DNA of 64,000 nt from Cylindrotheca closterium (taxonomy: Eukaryota > Bacillariophyta > Bacillariophyceae > Bacillariales > Bacillariaceae): the NCBI GenBank assembly GCA_933822405.4, contig CAKOGP040002225.1, positions 54,301 to 118,300 on the forward strand, given 5' to 3'. The notes under the pieces were generated by a model. The model worked only from the letters and a program-made list of their open reading frames with translations. It did no database searches and was not told the origin of the DNA. Shown in pieces: positions 1 through 9,047 of this stretch (within the stretch, counting starts at the first letter, position 1; every line of letters begins with the position of its first letter). The position numbers and the translations under genes were made by a program.

Positions 1-665
1 CTAGAATACCGTGACAGCGTTCGCGTCCGACTTTGACCCAGTTTAAGCGCCTTCACTTTTGTTTGCAAGACAGCAGCCGTTAGCAGATCTGGGATAGTAG
101 TTGATGCGCCGTAAAAAGTTTGTGTATTGAGAGAAAAGTCTGTCATACTTCGATTTCGCCTCAGTGTGTGCACAAGAAGAAGACCCATATCATCGATGTC
201 CTCAAAATCTGCATTGATCCACAACGTCTCCAGCGAGGAAGATGACGCAACTGCTTCGAACAAGAGTTTCCATTGGTGCCTTGTGATTACTTGAACGTCG
301 TCGTAGTGGTCCAAATCCAAGTTCAGTTTTGTCAGACCATTCGGTAACAATATCCCTGACATCAAGCAAGCAAATCCACAATCACCCAACGTGCAATTCG
401 TGATTGCTAAAGTGTGCGTGTTTGACGCAATCCATACTAAAAATGCCAAATAATCTGGTGAAACTTTCTCAATTCCATCGATTGACACTCTTTGTAATAG
501 TGCTGCTTCGGAGCGCCGGAGAATATTCAAGACAGGTTGGAATCCAGGTTTTTCACCCCGTTCGCCATTGATCTTGATTTCCGAGACTCCAGCTTGGAGT
601 TGAATTTCCCCGAACACGCTTCCAAGCAACCGCCTTTTGTTATTGTAGAGATTGGCTTCCAACAT
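1..665 (-). CDS. Leucine-rich-repeat (RNI-like) protein, 5' part, runs off the left edge
   Basis: An uninterrupted reading frame begins at the ATG at 665-663 and stays open to base 1, giving 221 codons without a stop, so this is a partial gene missing its C-terminus. The protein starts MLEANLYNNKRR. From about residue 95 it carries degenerate leucine-rich repeats of the ribonuclease-inhibitor type (for example TLAITNCTLGDCGFACLMSG, LETLWINADF). The family is lineage-expanded in diatoms and its function is unknown; a binding or scaffold role is only inference from the fold. The decayed gene immediately upstream (1101-2552, same strand) is a paralogue with the same opening (MLEVDFHNNK) and repeats, so this is a tandem duplicate. 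No signal peptide or membrane segment is visible. Confidence 0.7.
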   Translation of the reverse strand, partial: MLEANLYNNKRRLLGSVFGEIQLQAGVSEIKINGERGEKPGFQPVLNILRRSEAALLQRVSIDGIEKVSPDYLAFLVWIASNTHTLAITNCTLGDCGFACLMSGILLPNGLTKLNLDLDHYDDVQVITRHQWKLLFEAVASSSSLETLWINADFEDIDDMGLLLVHTLRRNRSMTDFSLNTQTFYGASTTIPDLLTAAVLQTKVKALKLGQSRTRTLSRYS

Positions 666-1100
666 TTCAAGTTAGCAGTGCTACAGTATTATTATTGATT
701 GACGCAGATATTTGGCATTGTGGTATGTATAAAATAGATACTATATATATCGCGGACGATTCATTCGACGAAGTACAGATAAGTTTTGAGATACCGTACC
801 GGTACAGTAAAAGGTATCTTACAGTATTGATCTTCAATCTCGTATTATTTCCCAGCCCGTGCTACTCGTCCTGAGCTATTGATGTTGCCGAATCGATGAC
901 AAAGGAGAATCTAGTTTCGCCTTTCGCTTTCGTACTACCGGTAGTGCTAATAGGATCATCATGCTCGGATCTTGGCATATTGGATCCGAGGAGCAGGAGT
1001 GGAGCCAGCACCGAATGCTTTGCGTTTGCTTTGAGTCACAGTCGAGATCTTGTTTCTGGACTTATGCTATTATCTATGTTGTCATGGCGTTCAGAAATCT
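666..1100. other. Intergenic, upstream of the left-edge LRR gene
   Basis: No supportable gene. It contains two copies of the palindrome TACCGGTA (797-804, 936-943) and three TACAGTA motifs (682-688, 803-809, 820-826), both of which recur in intergenic DNA elsewhere in the window. Short open frames here (896-1117, 961-1227) have no recognisable content. Confidence 0.5.
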
Positions 1101-2552
1101 TCAATACGTCTTTCTAACGGGTCCAAAGTTAGAAATGCATCTTGTTCTGCAGGAGTCAAAAGATACGGTAGCATCGAAACAAGGGTTGGTCAATGTTGGA
1201 GTTTCCCACTGGTCCGAGTCAGCGTAATACTTGATCGCCATCGCTCTTTTCAGAACATGAGGCCATAGGTTTTGTGGCAAGGGGATCGGATAGCAGTCAA
1301 GAAATTTTCGTTGTCCACCTCGGTTCAACGCTGTTTCAAGTATAATCCTGGACTCAAGTTGCTTCAACGTCGGGCCTCTGATAACCCCTACCATCACCCT
1401 TTCAAGGTTTGTGTTCCGCCTGACTGCATCCTTCAGCGCAGTAAGGCAGGTCTCCGAAGTGACAAGGCCGTCCATATCCAAGCACCTCAGAGATCTCATC
1501 ATAGGCACTTTTGCAAGGAAGATTCTCTTGCCCTGTTCTGTAATTTCGTTGTCACTCCATATCAAATGTTCCAATGTTGACTCCTTTCCTCTGAGGAGTA
1601 CTTATTCGTCCAGTGGCCTCAGATCCGAGATGCCGCAACGGATAAGCCCAAATTCCTTGCGAAAGTCGAACAGCCCAACAATTTTCATAGGATCGAGTAC
1701 CGTCATATCCACGTCTTCGAAATACAAGAACGTTCTCACAGATGAGTTCTTCGTCTCTGTGATAGCGGTGCCGAATCGATCGACAGGTAATATATTTTTT
1801 TATAAAATCAAGATCAGGGAGGGAGCAGTCCTTACGGCATAGAAAATCTGCCAGGGTATCCACCAAGGCTATACTCAACAGTCCGGTTTCGTGGGCCTGC
1901 TCAAATTCCAGACTTTTTCACTTTCATCTGCAAGACGGTCGCTTCCATCAACCTTCTAAGCAGAGACTCTCCAGTTGTAGTGGTTTGGCCATAATTCATT
2001 CCGAGAGCGACATCCGTCAGACTGCGATTGCGCCGCAACCAATTCACGAGGATCTGACCAACTTCATCCAACTCATCGACATTATTGGCATTGAACAACA
2101 AAGTCTCAAGCGCGGACGATGATGCGATTGCCTCAAATAACAGTGTTGCTTGGTGCTTTGTAATTCTGGAGAGATGGTGCCAGTTCGTCAAGTAGAGCTT
2201 TCTCAATCCGTTCGGTTGGAGCACTCCTGACATCAAACATGCAAATCCAGAATCGCCGAGCTTGCAATTGATCAACGATAACTGACTGACTCGTCTTGGT
2301 CGCAATCAATATGTTAGGAAGGTCATTATTTCTGGTGACACCTCCTGAATACCGTCTATGGACACCATGCCAATCTTTCCTTCAGAAGGTTTCATCATTT
2401 TCAACAGGGCTTGAAGTCCATGATTATAGTTCACATCATGTGAGCCGTGAGCCATGAATCTTGATTTCCGAGACTCGATCTGGGAGCTCTGTCTCCCCAA
2501 CCATGCTTCCTATCAAACGCTCTTTGTTATTGTGGAAATCGACTTCTAGCAT
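1101..2552 (-). pseudogene. Decayed LRR-family paralogue with several frameshifts
   Basis: The ATG at 2552-2550 opens a frame matching the left-edge LRR gene (MLEVDFHNNKERL versus MLEANLYNNKRRL) but stops at 2438-2436. Homology continues in other frames: 2306-2438 (GIQEVSPEIM versus GIEKVSPDYL), then 1901-2305 (LINCKLGDSGFACLMSG versus ITNCTLGDCGFACLMSG). A stop follows at 1901, LRR-like text in yet another frame lies near 1610-1700, and the last piece is 1101-1574 with LRRs and the tail LPQNLWPHVLKRA typical of this diatom family. At least four frame breaks are needed to connect the pieces, so I call it a pseudogene. No GT-AG introns fit the breaks cleanly. Sequencing error could explain one break, but hardly all of them. 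Confidence 0.65.
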
Positions 2553-2564
2553 TTTCAAGTTCTG

Positions 2565-2608
2565 TGTGTTGACAGTGTGTTGACAGTGTGTTGACAGTGT
2601 GTTGACAG
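2565..2608. repeat. Four perfect copies of an 11-bp tandem repeat
   Basis: The unit TGTGTTGACAG occurs four times head to tail (2565-2575, 2576-2586, 2587-2597, 2598-2608). It lies just upstream of the start codon of the decayed minus-strand LRR gene, in what would have been its promoter or leader. Confidence 0.9.
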
Positions 2609-3247
2609 TAGGAGCAAATTGTTTGACCAGGTATACCGTATCGTACAGTATGAATCTGCAAAGTGGCCTCTAGTGTGCATTTGAAAACAGAACGACAGTA
2701 TTACCACAGCACCACGATTTGGTGGTGTCAGAAATTAAGCTACTGTATATTCTCAATTTATTTCGTATCGATTTTCGTGTCGCATCGACGTGCGTGACGC
2801 GCCGCGCGTGCAATGTGAATGTCAAATGAAAATGGCAAAAAATCACGTTTTTTCACAGCTCGTTGAAACCTTTTGATACAAGACAATGGCGATAAGAATG
2901 ACTACAGCCATGGCGCGAAAACTAACAATGCGACCATGAAGACCAAAATCCATGATATGCTAGGCACCAATACTTCTTTCACCATTAACCGTGAAGACGG
3001 AAGAGCAAATCGGTTTGGAACACACGTTGCCGTTGAGCCGAAACCGTGGAAAAAAACTATGCTCACAACTTTCGATTCAGTTTGAAACGGTTGTCGACAC
3101 TAGAGTTTCTACTGAGCTTGGTACATCTTTCCAAAGTCGAGACGTTTCTTGCTTCAGCAGAGCAACTTCATTTCACAACAGAATCTGCTCATATTTTTGA
3201 CATTCGATCAATTGCATCGACTCAGTCCTTTCTTTCATAACCTTTTG

Positions 3248-3250
<3 letters not shown>

Positions 3251-3283
<33 letters not shown>
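3251..3283. repeat. (CAA)11 microsatellite in a 5' leader
   Basis: Eleven CAA units lie 13 bases before the ATG at 3297. CAA-rich, unstructured leaders are usually permissive for translation; a role here is inference. Confidence 0.9.
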
Positions 3284-3296
3284 AACATTTTCCACC

Positions 3297-4445
3297 ATGT
3301 TGTCTCTTCGATCCATCATCATGATCTTTCTTCTTTTGGCCATGCAGCCGATGGCCATGCCTTCCTTGATGAGTGCAAACTACACTCGTCCATCCATTCA
3401 AGTCTACAGTTTGGCCAACGAAAACATTGTTTCCACTGTCGACTTTGTTGGAACCACCGTGGAAATGGAATCCACTGGTGTTCCTTCTTTCTCCCTTGCG
3501 GAGTTTATCATGTCTATTGACTACGAATCGGTGAAGGCTTTCGCACAAGACTTCAGCAAAAAGTACGAAGCCTTCGCCGAAGCATTCACTGATGCCATGT
3601 ATGCCATCTTCGAGTTGTTCAGCATGGAGTACAACGCATACAAGCAATCGATCAACTACGAATCGATCAAGACTTTCGCACAAGACCTCAACGAGAAGTA
3701 CGAAGCCTTCACCCAAGCATTCACTGATGCCATGTCTGCCATCTTCGAGTACGAAGCATTCCACCAATCCATTGACTACGAGTCCGCCATGTCTTTGGCA
3801 GAACTCTTAAATGAGCAGTACGAAGCATACACCCGAGAAGTGTCTACTGCCATGTTTTTCAAGATCGGACTCTTCATCCAGAAGCTCGAAGCATACAACC
3901 AAGAGTTCCGAGTCAAGTACCAACGAGTCTACAAGGAGCTAGAATATGTTGCCACTGACCTGCTTGCTGCAGCTCCAGCTTGGCTAAGCTTTGACCATGA
4001 ATTCATTGTCAGAGATGTTTTCGACGGAGTGTTATCCTACACCACCATGGAACCATTCGTCCCAGCACCAGTTCCACCGTTGCTATCCCTTGAGGACGCT
4101 CAATTGATTGCAATGGAGGTATTGGACTCGACCGCTTTTGGAGCCATTGTCATTGCCCTCCTCGTCGCCGCTGTGACTATGATTTATGCCAGCAGTGTCA
4201 TCGATCGAGGGCTCGTTTCCATGGAAGATTTATCCATTGTCTTGGAGACACCCTGTTTGTCCATGACTGATTTGAGAAAGAAAATGACACCATCGGTCAT
4301 ACTCCGTTCTGCGGATGCTTATGCTAGGTATCAAGCCAGTTGCGACAAGTCTAAGGACCCTTCCATCGTGGACCTTTGCAGCCTATTCGCCAACATTTCC
4401 TTTCTGAAGGATACTACGGATCCTTCTAAAAATGAGAGCTTTTGA
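3297..4445 (+). CDS. Secreted or surface protein with three internal YES/YEA repeats and one membrane segment
   Basis: 382 residues, single exon. Residues 1-26 form a signal peptide (hydrophobic SIIMIFLLLAM core). Three repeats of about 34 residues follow at 73-106, 118-151 and 158-191. Each starts S-I-[DN]-Y-E-S and contains [KNE]-[KEQ]-[KQ]-Y-E-A-[FY] and, in the first two, FTDAM-AIFE, giving amphipathic helices rich in Tyr, Glu and Ala. A further helical stretch (195-220) and a proline-rich linker (250-262) precede one strong transmembrane segment at about 281-301 (FGAIVIALLVAAVTMIYAS) and a cytosolic tail of about 80 residues. Topology is probably type I, with the repeats outside or luminal. 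I do not recognise the family. The repeats look recently duplicated because adjacent units keep near-identical blocks. Confidence 0.75.
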   Translation: MLSLRSIIMIFLLLAMQPMAMPSLMSANYTRPSIQVYSLANENIVSTVDFVGTTVEMESTGVPSFSLAEFIMSIDYESVKAFAQDFSKKYEAFAEAFTDAMYAIFELFSMEYNAYKQSINYESIKTFAQDLNEKYEAFTQAFTDAMSAIFEYEAFHQSIDYESAMSLAELLNEQYEAYTREVSTAMFFKIGLFIQKLEAYNQEFRVKYQRVYKELEYVATDLLAAAPAWLSFDHEFIVRDVFDGVLSYTTMEPFVPAPVPPLLSLEDAQLIAMEVLDSTAFGAIVIALLVAAVTMIYASSVIDRGLVSMEDLSIVLETPCLSMTDLRKKMTPSVILRSADAYARYQASCDKSKDPSIVDLCSLFANISFLKDTTDPSKNESF

Positions 4446-4506
4446 AAAGCGACTGACTCATTATGTTCATCTACCTCTACCGTTTGACCCTCCTGCAACA
4501 TCAAGG

Positions 4507-4535
4507 AGGCCAACTCGATCTTTGGGAGTTGGCCT
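4507..4535. other. Perfect 10-bp stem hairpin downstream of the repeat protein
   Basis: AGGCCAACTC (4507-4516) and GAGTTGGCCT (4526-4535) are exact reverse complements separated by a 9-base loop. It lies 61 bases after the stop at 4445, so it would fall in the 3' UTR of that transcript. Function is unknown; a 3'-end or RNA-stability element is possible. Confidence 0.6.
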
Positions 4536-5458
4536 ACAGGGGTACTGCTGCACCAAAACATTGCAGTAGGTGGTCGCGTAAGTTAAGGAGGACATACAAA
4601 TAAAATCATCAGTGAAAATGAGAGGAGGATACTGTAGGATGGATGGCTTCGGAATAAGGTGATGTGCAGATATTGTGGAAGCAAGGTGGGAGCTCAGTGC
4701 TCGAAATACTACAGTATTGATGATGACACTCAAAAGTCGTCGGAGCTTCAATAATACAAACTTTGAATGGGAACAATAAGTTCGAAGATGGACTATAAAT
4801 GTTTAAAAAAATAATAGCAATGGATGCAAAATAAAACATCAGCCAATCCTATTTACTAGTTGTATTTTATAATATATAGGTAAGCTATTTCATTTCACTA
4901 TGTTTGCGAAATTTTGCAATGCTAACGATGATGGCTTTTGATCAGCAGCAGATCTGATGTCAATTCATATTCTGAAAGCAAAATTATATGATGTCGTTTG
5001 GTTCCGATCCACCACTAGCCGCCATGCCTTTTGAATAATTCAGGAACAAAGGAAGCTTGCTTTCATTGAAAGATTTGTCAATCTCTGTTCACGGCACCTC
5101 ATTGATTGACCTGGATATACCTTTTTACTTCCCTTCAGCATCTCTAGATTTCATCAAATAACTGCGATGAAAATGTGAAAAGTCAAATTCAGCTGCATAC
5201 CGATCCGACTTGGCCAGAGTTTGCGTTCCCAGCCATGTGACAGGCAGGGATCGAAATGCAACCCGACTACCTACTTTCAAACTCGATCCCAAAGGCAAGG
5301 AAAGATTTGTCCTTGTTGCCACTGTTATTTGTATATTTCTCGCCGCCTGTAGGACAAGATCTCAAAGCAAACAGTGACCCTCCAAACCACTTCATTCTAA
5401 CAATCTTGAGGTCGAAGCAAGCTAAGCGTTTCTTTCGGTTGCACTTGATCATGCAGGC

Positions 5459-5722
5459 TCATGGTCGGCTTGCAGTGTTCTTGATATCTTCTTCAATACA
5501 CTTCGCCAAGTAGATCATTGATTTCAGCGCCATAATGACAATAGTGGGATAGACCATTACCAAAACGATGCTTCGAATCTGACTCCAATCGATAAAGAGT
5601 GGACCCTTCGTCTTTTTGTCTTTTGAAGATTCCGTCACTGGCCGACAAATTAGGTCTGCCTCTGGTCCATGTGATGGGAATACGTGCCTTGAACTGGTGT
5701 AGGGAACATTTCTGATGTACAT
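5459..5722 (-). CDS. Doubtful small ORF with a hydrophobic segment
   Basis: 87 codons opening MYIRNVPYTSSR. A hydrophobic stretch (IRSIVLVMVYPTIVIMALK) lies near residues 49-67, followed by a charged C-terminus. It is the only frame in this 2.5-kb gap with protein-like composition. I do not recognise it and it may be chance or a fragment of a decayed gene. Confidence 0.15.
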   Translation of the reverse strand: MYIRNVPYTSSRHVFPSHGPEADLICRPVTESSKDKKTKGPLFIDWSQIRSIVLVMVYPTIVIMALKSMIYLAKCIEEDIKNTASRP

Positions 5723-6855
5723 TTGGGATTATCTTCAATGGGAGTAGTAGGAAGGAAAGTGATGAGGAAGGAACGTTGTCATCATTGCATGGATCAGAAA
5801 TTCAAAAATTCAAAAATCGGTCATCCGGAGGGAGGCAAGACCTTTCTGTTGGTTTACACGTGGAAGCAAAGAGTTTGGGATATATCGATAGTCCCCTATC
5901 CCCTATCGACTGCTGCCAGTATTCATGAAATGCCACTTGTTAGAATACGATTCGGAAAGCTCAATTGGCCTATACTAATTGATCGAGCATTTTCTCTCGC
6001 AGTAACCAGCACATACTAACATCGAACCTCGCCGATTCTACTACCACTTCTGGTTGTGCTGCTTCTGGCTTCTTCCACCAGCGACGATCTTGAAAGCCGT
6101 AGTTGATTTGGTAGCGGTCTTGAAGATTCCACATCCAGTGCTCGTCGTCCCCCGCGATTCAAGCTCAATGGAACCCTATCATTTTGGCATACTAGCTAGA
6201 TGTGCTGTTCGTCCTCGGTTGCTTGAGAATCGGAAAGAATCACAAATCAAGCATTCTAGGCTTTTGTTTCATCGTACTGCATCAACACAAATATCTTCCC
6301 AAGCATTCGAATAAGGAGTTTCTCAATCATCATGATTGAAACGATTTGATTGTAGCTATTATCACAAAACGAAGCGAACGTCGTCCTCGTCATTGGTTCG
6401 GGATTGTTCCCTCAGGTGATAGTAGCAGGCAGGGTCGTAAGTCTACTGTTCAGTTTCTGTTATTGGTATTGGGGTATACTGTTTATTCTTCGTGCAACAC
6501 CATAGCTATTATAGTAGCGTAGCAAGATACTGCGGTATAGCCTTCGAATCAATCCTTCGACTGAACAATGACTCCGGCGGGTCCTCCAAGCGAAGGTATG
6601 ACGTTTCTAAAAAAAATCATCCGTCATAATTCTTTGGATTCCCCTAAAACGATGTCGTTAAGTCAAGGGTCATAAAAGATAATGAAAGTGTCGCTGAAGT
6701 CTCATTGAAACTTCGGGAGCTTTTTGCAATTGTAGAAGAAGTACCAGGTTGTACGCAGTAACGAACCGCCAATTTGAAGTACTGCAGGGAGGTACAAAAC
6801 TCAAAAACTCAACATAACATTTCTTCAACCAACGACAACCAGAAGCACTTCGCCA

Positions 6856-6871
6856 TACCTGGTACCAGGTA
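6856..6871. promoter_or_regulatory. 16-bp perfect palindrome upstream of the first ammonium transporter
   Basis: TACCTGGTACCAGGTA reads the same on both strands and lies about 120 bp before the ATG at 6993. A dimeric transcription-factor site is a reasonable inference from position and symmetry, with no direct evidence. A partial match (TACCTGG) occurs upstream of the third transporter near 11499-11505. Confidence 0.3.
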
Positions 6872-6960
6872 CCTACGATCAGAACAAACACAAAGCACCT
6901 ATCCCAACTTTGATCAAAGAAGACCTCCAAGACCATCTCTAGCTATTACCGGGTGAACCT

Positions 6961-6982
6961 AACTTGGGAAAGCAATACATAC
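6961..6982 (+). repeat. Leader motif shared by the first two ammonium transporter genes
   Basis: A 22-base stretch beginning AACTTGGGAAAGCAATACAT lies 11 bases before the first transporter's ATG. It is matched with two mismatches by 9010-9031, 17 bases before the second transporter's ATG. It is probably 5' leader sequence kept since the tandem duplication. Confidence 0.6.
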
Positions 6983-6992
6983 CGTAAAAAAA

Positions 6993-8639
6993 ATGGAAGA
7001 AACATTCACGTGCGACTCCCTTGGGGAAGCTTGTCCTGATCTCGCCACAATTCTAGCGATCAACAGATACAACGAGTCATGGAAAGATGATGCAACCTGG
7101 ATTCTGACGTCGTCCTTTGTCATCTTGACGATGCAATCGGGCTTTGGTTTATTGGAAATTGGAGCCAGTTCCGCAGGAAACGAAGTGAATACAATGTTGA
7201 AGAATGTCGCTGATATTCTGTTTGGTGCCCTGGCATTTTACTGCGTGGGATACGGAATTGCGTATGGTGACCCGTCTAATTCGTTCATGGGATTGGGAGA
7301 CTTCTTCCCAGATGGTGACACAGATGCAGCAGTGAAATCGGGTATTCTGTATTCACGATACCTGTTTCAGCTGTCGTTTGCAGCTACGTCAGCTACGATT
7401 GTCAGTGGTTGCATTGCCATGCGTATGCGCTTCGAAGTCTACTGTCTATTTGCCTTCTATGCCGTCGTCATTTATTCCTTTGTTGCTCATTGGGTCTGGG
7501 CTGACAATGGGTGGCTGCTACAACGAGGATTCCACGATTTTGCGGGAGGATCAGCGGTTCATTTGCATGGCGCTGTCAATGGTCTTGTAGCAATTTTGTT
7601 TGTGGGACCCCGACGTGGTCGCTTTGACGGCAGTCGACCAGAATCTGACTTTGAAGAATCCAGTCCAACAAGTATGTTGTTTGGTCTATTTACGTTATGG
7701 TGGGGTTGGATTGGTTTCAACTGTGGTTCCACCTTTGGCATCACCAACGACAAGTGGCTGGTCGCAGCCCGTGCTGGCGTCAACACGATCAATGCATCCG
7801 CTGCAGGTGGCATGTTTGCCATGATATACAGCAAAGTGCGTTCCAGAGGGAAATACATACATCCCGCAGACGTGGTGAATGGAATCTTGGGAGCTCTTGT
7901 GGCGAGTTCTCCGACCTGTGCCTGTGTCCATACCTATGACTCCCTCGCCATTGGAGCTATAGGATCTTTGTTTTGCAACTGGACCAATGACTACTTGATC
8001 AAACAGCGGCTACGCCTTGACGATCCCGTAGGTGCAATTGGAGTCCATGCAGCCGGTGGCCTGTGGGGCGTTATGGCTGTTGGCCTTTTTGCCGATAAAA
8101 ACTTGCCAGGTCTTGACCTCGATGTCTCGGGGCTCTTCCGTGGCGACGGTTTTGAGCTGATGGGTCGACAGCTGATAGGACTTGCTGCCATTTCTGGTTG
8201 GTCTCTTTTGACAATGCCTCCATTTTTCTACATTGTTGGTATTCTTTTCAGCCGAGACTGGAAGAACCCCCGCAAGGGGCTTCGTCATGAATTTATTCAG
8301 ATGGACCGCTTCATACACGGCTGCACTGAGGATCCGACAGACAAGATTACCGAGGAGATTACAAAAGCGCTGCAATCACGAGATCAGCGATATGGTACCA
8401 ACAATACCAACAGTCGCAGGAGCATTCTTCTCTCTGCACCAAATCCCTATCAATCTCACGTATTGACCTTGGATGATACGGGTGATTCCAAAACGGCTGA
8501 TGGTGCCTCCTTATCAGCACCAGAATCTGCCAGGGAAATCGCGATTGAAAATGCAGGAGAAACTATTTACACTCCCAAGACGCCGACGATAGCTGACCAA
8601 GTCGTCCACTCATGGGAAATGAGTGAAAGAACGCTGTAG
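6993..8639 (+). CDS. Ammonium transporter (AMT/Rh superfamily, AMT1-like), copy 1
   Basis: 548 residues, single exon, about 11 transmembrane helices. It carries ammonium or ammonia across a membrane, most likely the plasma membrane. The AMT signature HDFAGGSAVHLHG is at about 181-193; D182 and H190 correspond to the conserved substrate-recruitment Asp and the first twin-His. DPVGAIGVHAAGG supplies the second twin-His (H352). The C-terminal cytosolic tail (from about residue 430, RKGLRHEFIQMDRFIHG) resembles the regulatory tail of AMT1 proteins and is extended by a divergent Ser/Thr-rich end unique to this copy. The N-terminus (METFTCD-like, Cys pair) is extracellular in this family. It is the first of three tandem copies on the same strand; cores are nearly identical while N- and C-termini differ. 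Confidence 0.95.
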   Translation: MEETFTCDSLGEACPDLATILAINRYNESWKDDATWILTSSFVILTMQSGFGLLEIGASSAGNEVNTMLKNVADILFGALAFYCVGYGIAYGDPSNSFMGLGDFFPDGDTDAAVKSGILYSRYLFQLSFAATSATIVSGCIAMRMRFEVYCLFAFYAVVIYSFVAHWVWADNGWLLQRGFHDFAGGSAVHLHGAVNGLVAILFVGPRRGRFDGSRPESDFEESSPTSMLFGLFTLWWGWIGFNCGSTFGITNDKWLVAARAGVNTINASAAGGMFAMIYSKVRSRGKYIHPADVVNGILGALVASSPTCACVHTYDSLAIGAIGSLFCNWTNDYLIKQRLRLDDPVGAIGVHAAGGLWGVMAVGLFADKNLPGLDLDVSGLFRGDGFELMGRQLIGLAAISGWSLLTMPPFFYIVGILFSRDWKNPRKGLRHEFIQMDRFIHGCTEDPTDKITEEITKALQSRDQRYGTNNTNSRRSILLSAPNPYQSHVLTLDDTGDSKTADGASLSAPESAREIAIENAGETIYTPKTPTIADQVVHSWEMSERTL

Positions 8640-9047
8640 CATTATCCTGGCTATTCGTTGACAATGGCCACACTCAATAAGCTAAAGTACATATTTAGAT
8701 TTTCGAACATGTGTGATCGATTGGCCTTCGCCCTTGGTCATAAATTGACATTGATAATGTCACTATGACTATTTTCTTCTCTATTTGTTTATGGCGCTAC
8801 TTCAGATAATATGTCGACTTGGACCAATAAAAACTCCCAATGCTTCTTCCTGTGTTACCAGTAAACTTTCGGAAGTTTTAGGCATTTTCAAAGCAGCATT
8901 TTCCAATATTCACACCACGACACGTACCTCCTCACTCCTATCATTCCCGCTGCATCAGAACAATCCCAATACTGATCAGCCAGAAGTGTCAAGACTATCG
9001 CTTGCTAAGAACTTGAGAAAGCAACACATACAAAAAATCTGGATACC
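8640..9047. other. Intergenic between ammonium transporters 1 and 2
   Basis: 3' UTR of copy 1 and promoter/leader of copy 2. No gene. The copy-2 leader contains the conserved 22-base motif at 9010-9031. Confidence 0.5.
9010..9031 (+). repeat. Second copy of the AMT leader motif
   Basis: Begins AACTTGAGAAAGCAACACAT. It matches 6961-6982 at 20 of 22 positions and occupies the same place relative to the start codon. Confidence 0.6.

Larger units (their letters stand above)
2553..3296. other. Intergenic with tandem repeat and 5' leader of the next gene
   Basis: No supportable gene. It holds an 11-bp tandem repeat (2565-2608), motifs TACAGTA (2644-2650) and TACTGTA (2741-2747), and the presumed 5' leader of the plus-strand gene at 3297 with a CAA tract. 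Confidence 0.5.
4446..6992. other. Long gene-poor interval before the ammonium transporter cluster
   Basis: About 2.5 kb with only short, overlapping, non-conserved-looking frames. Recognisable elements are a perfect hairpin at 4507-4535, TACTGTA at 4630-4636, TACAGTATT at 4710-4718, a 16-bp palindrome at 6856-6871 and a leader motif at 6961-6982. One small minus-strand frame with a hydrophobic segment (5459-5722) is listed separately. No transposon or RNA gene was recognised. Confidence 0.5.

Noticed and set aside
3222..3767. 181-codon minus-strand ORF opposite the repeat protein
   Set aside because: Its poly-Val tail is the complement of the CAA microsatellite and its repeats mirror those of the sense gene.
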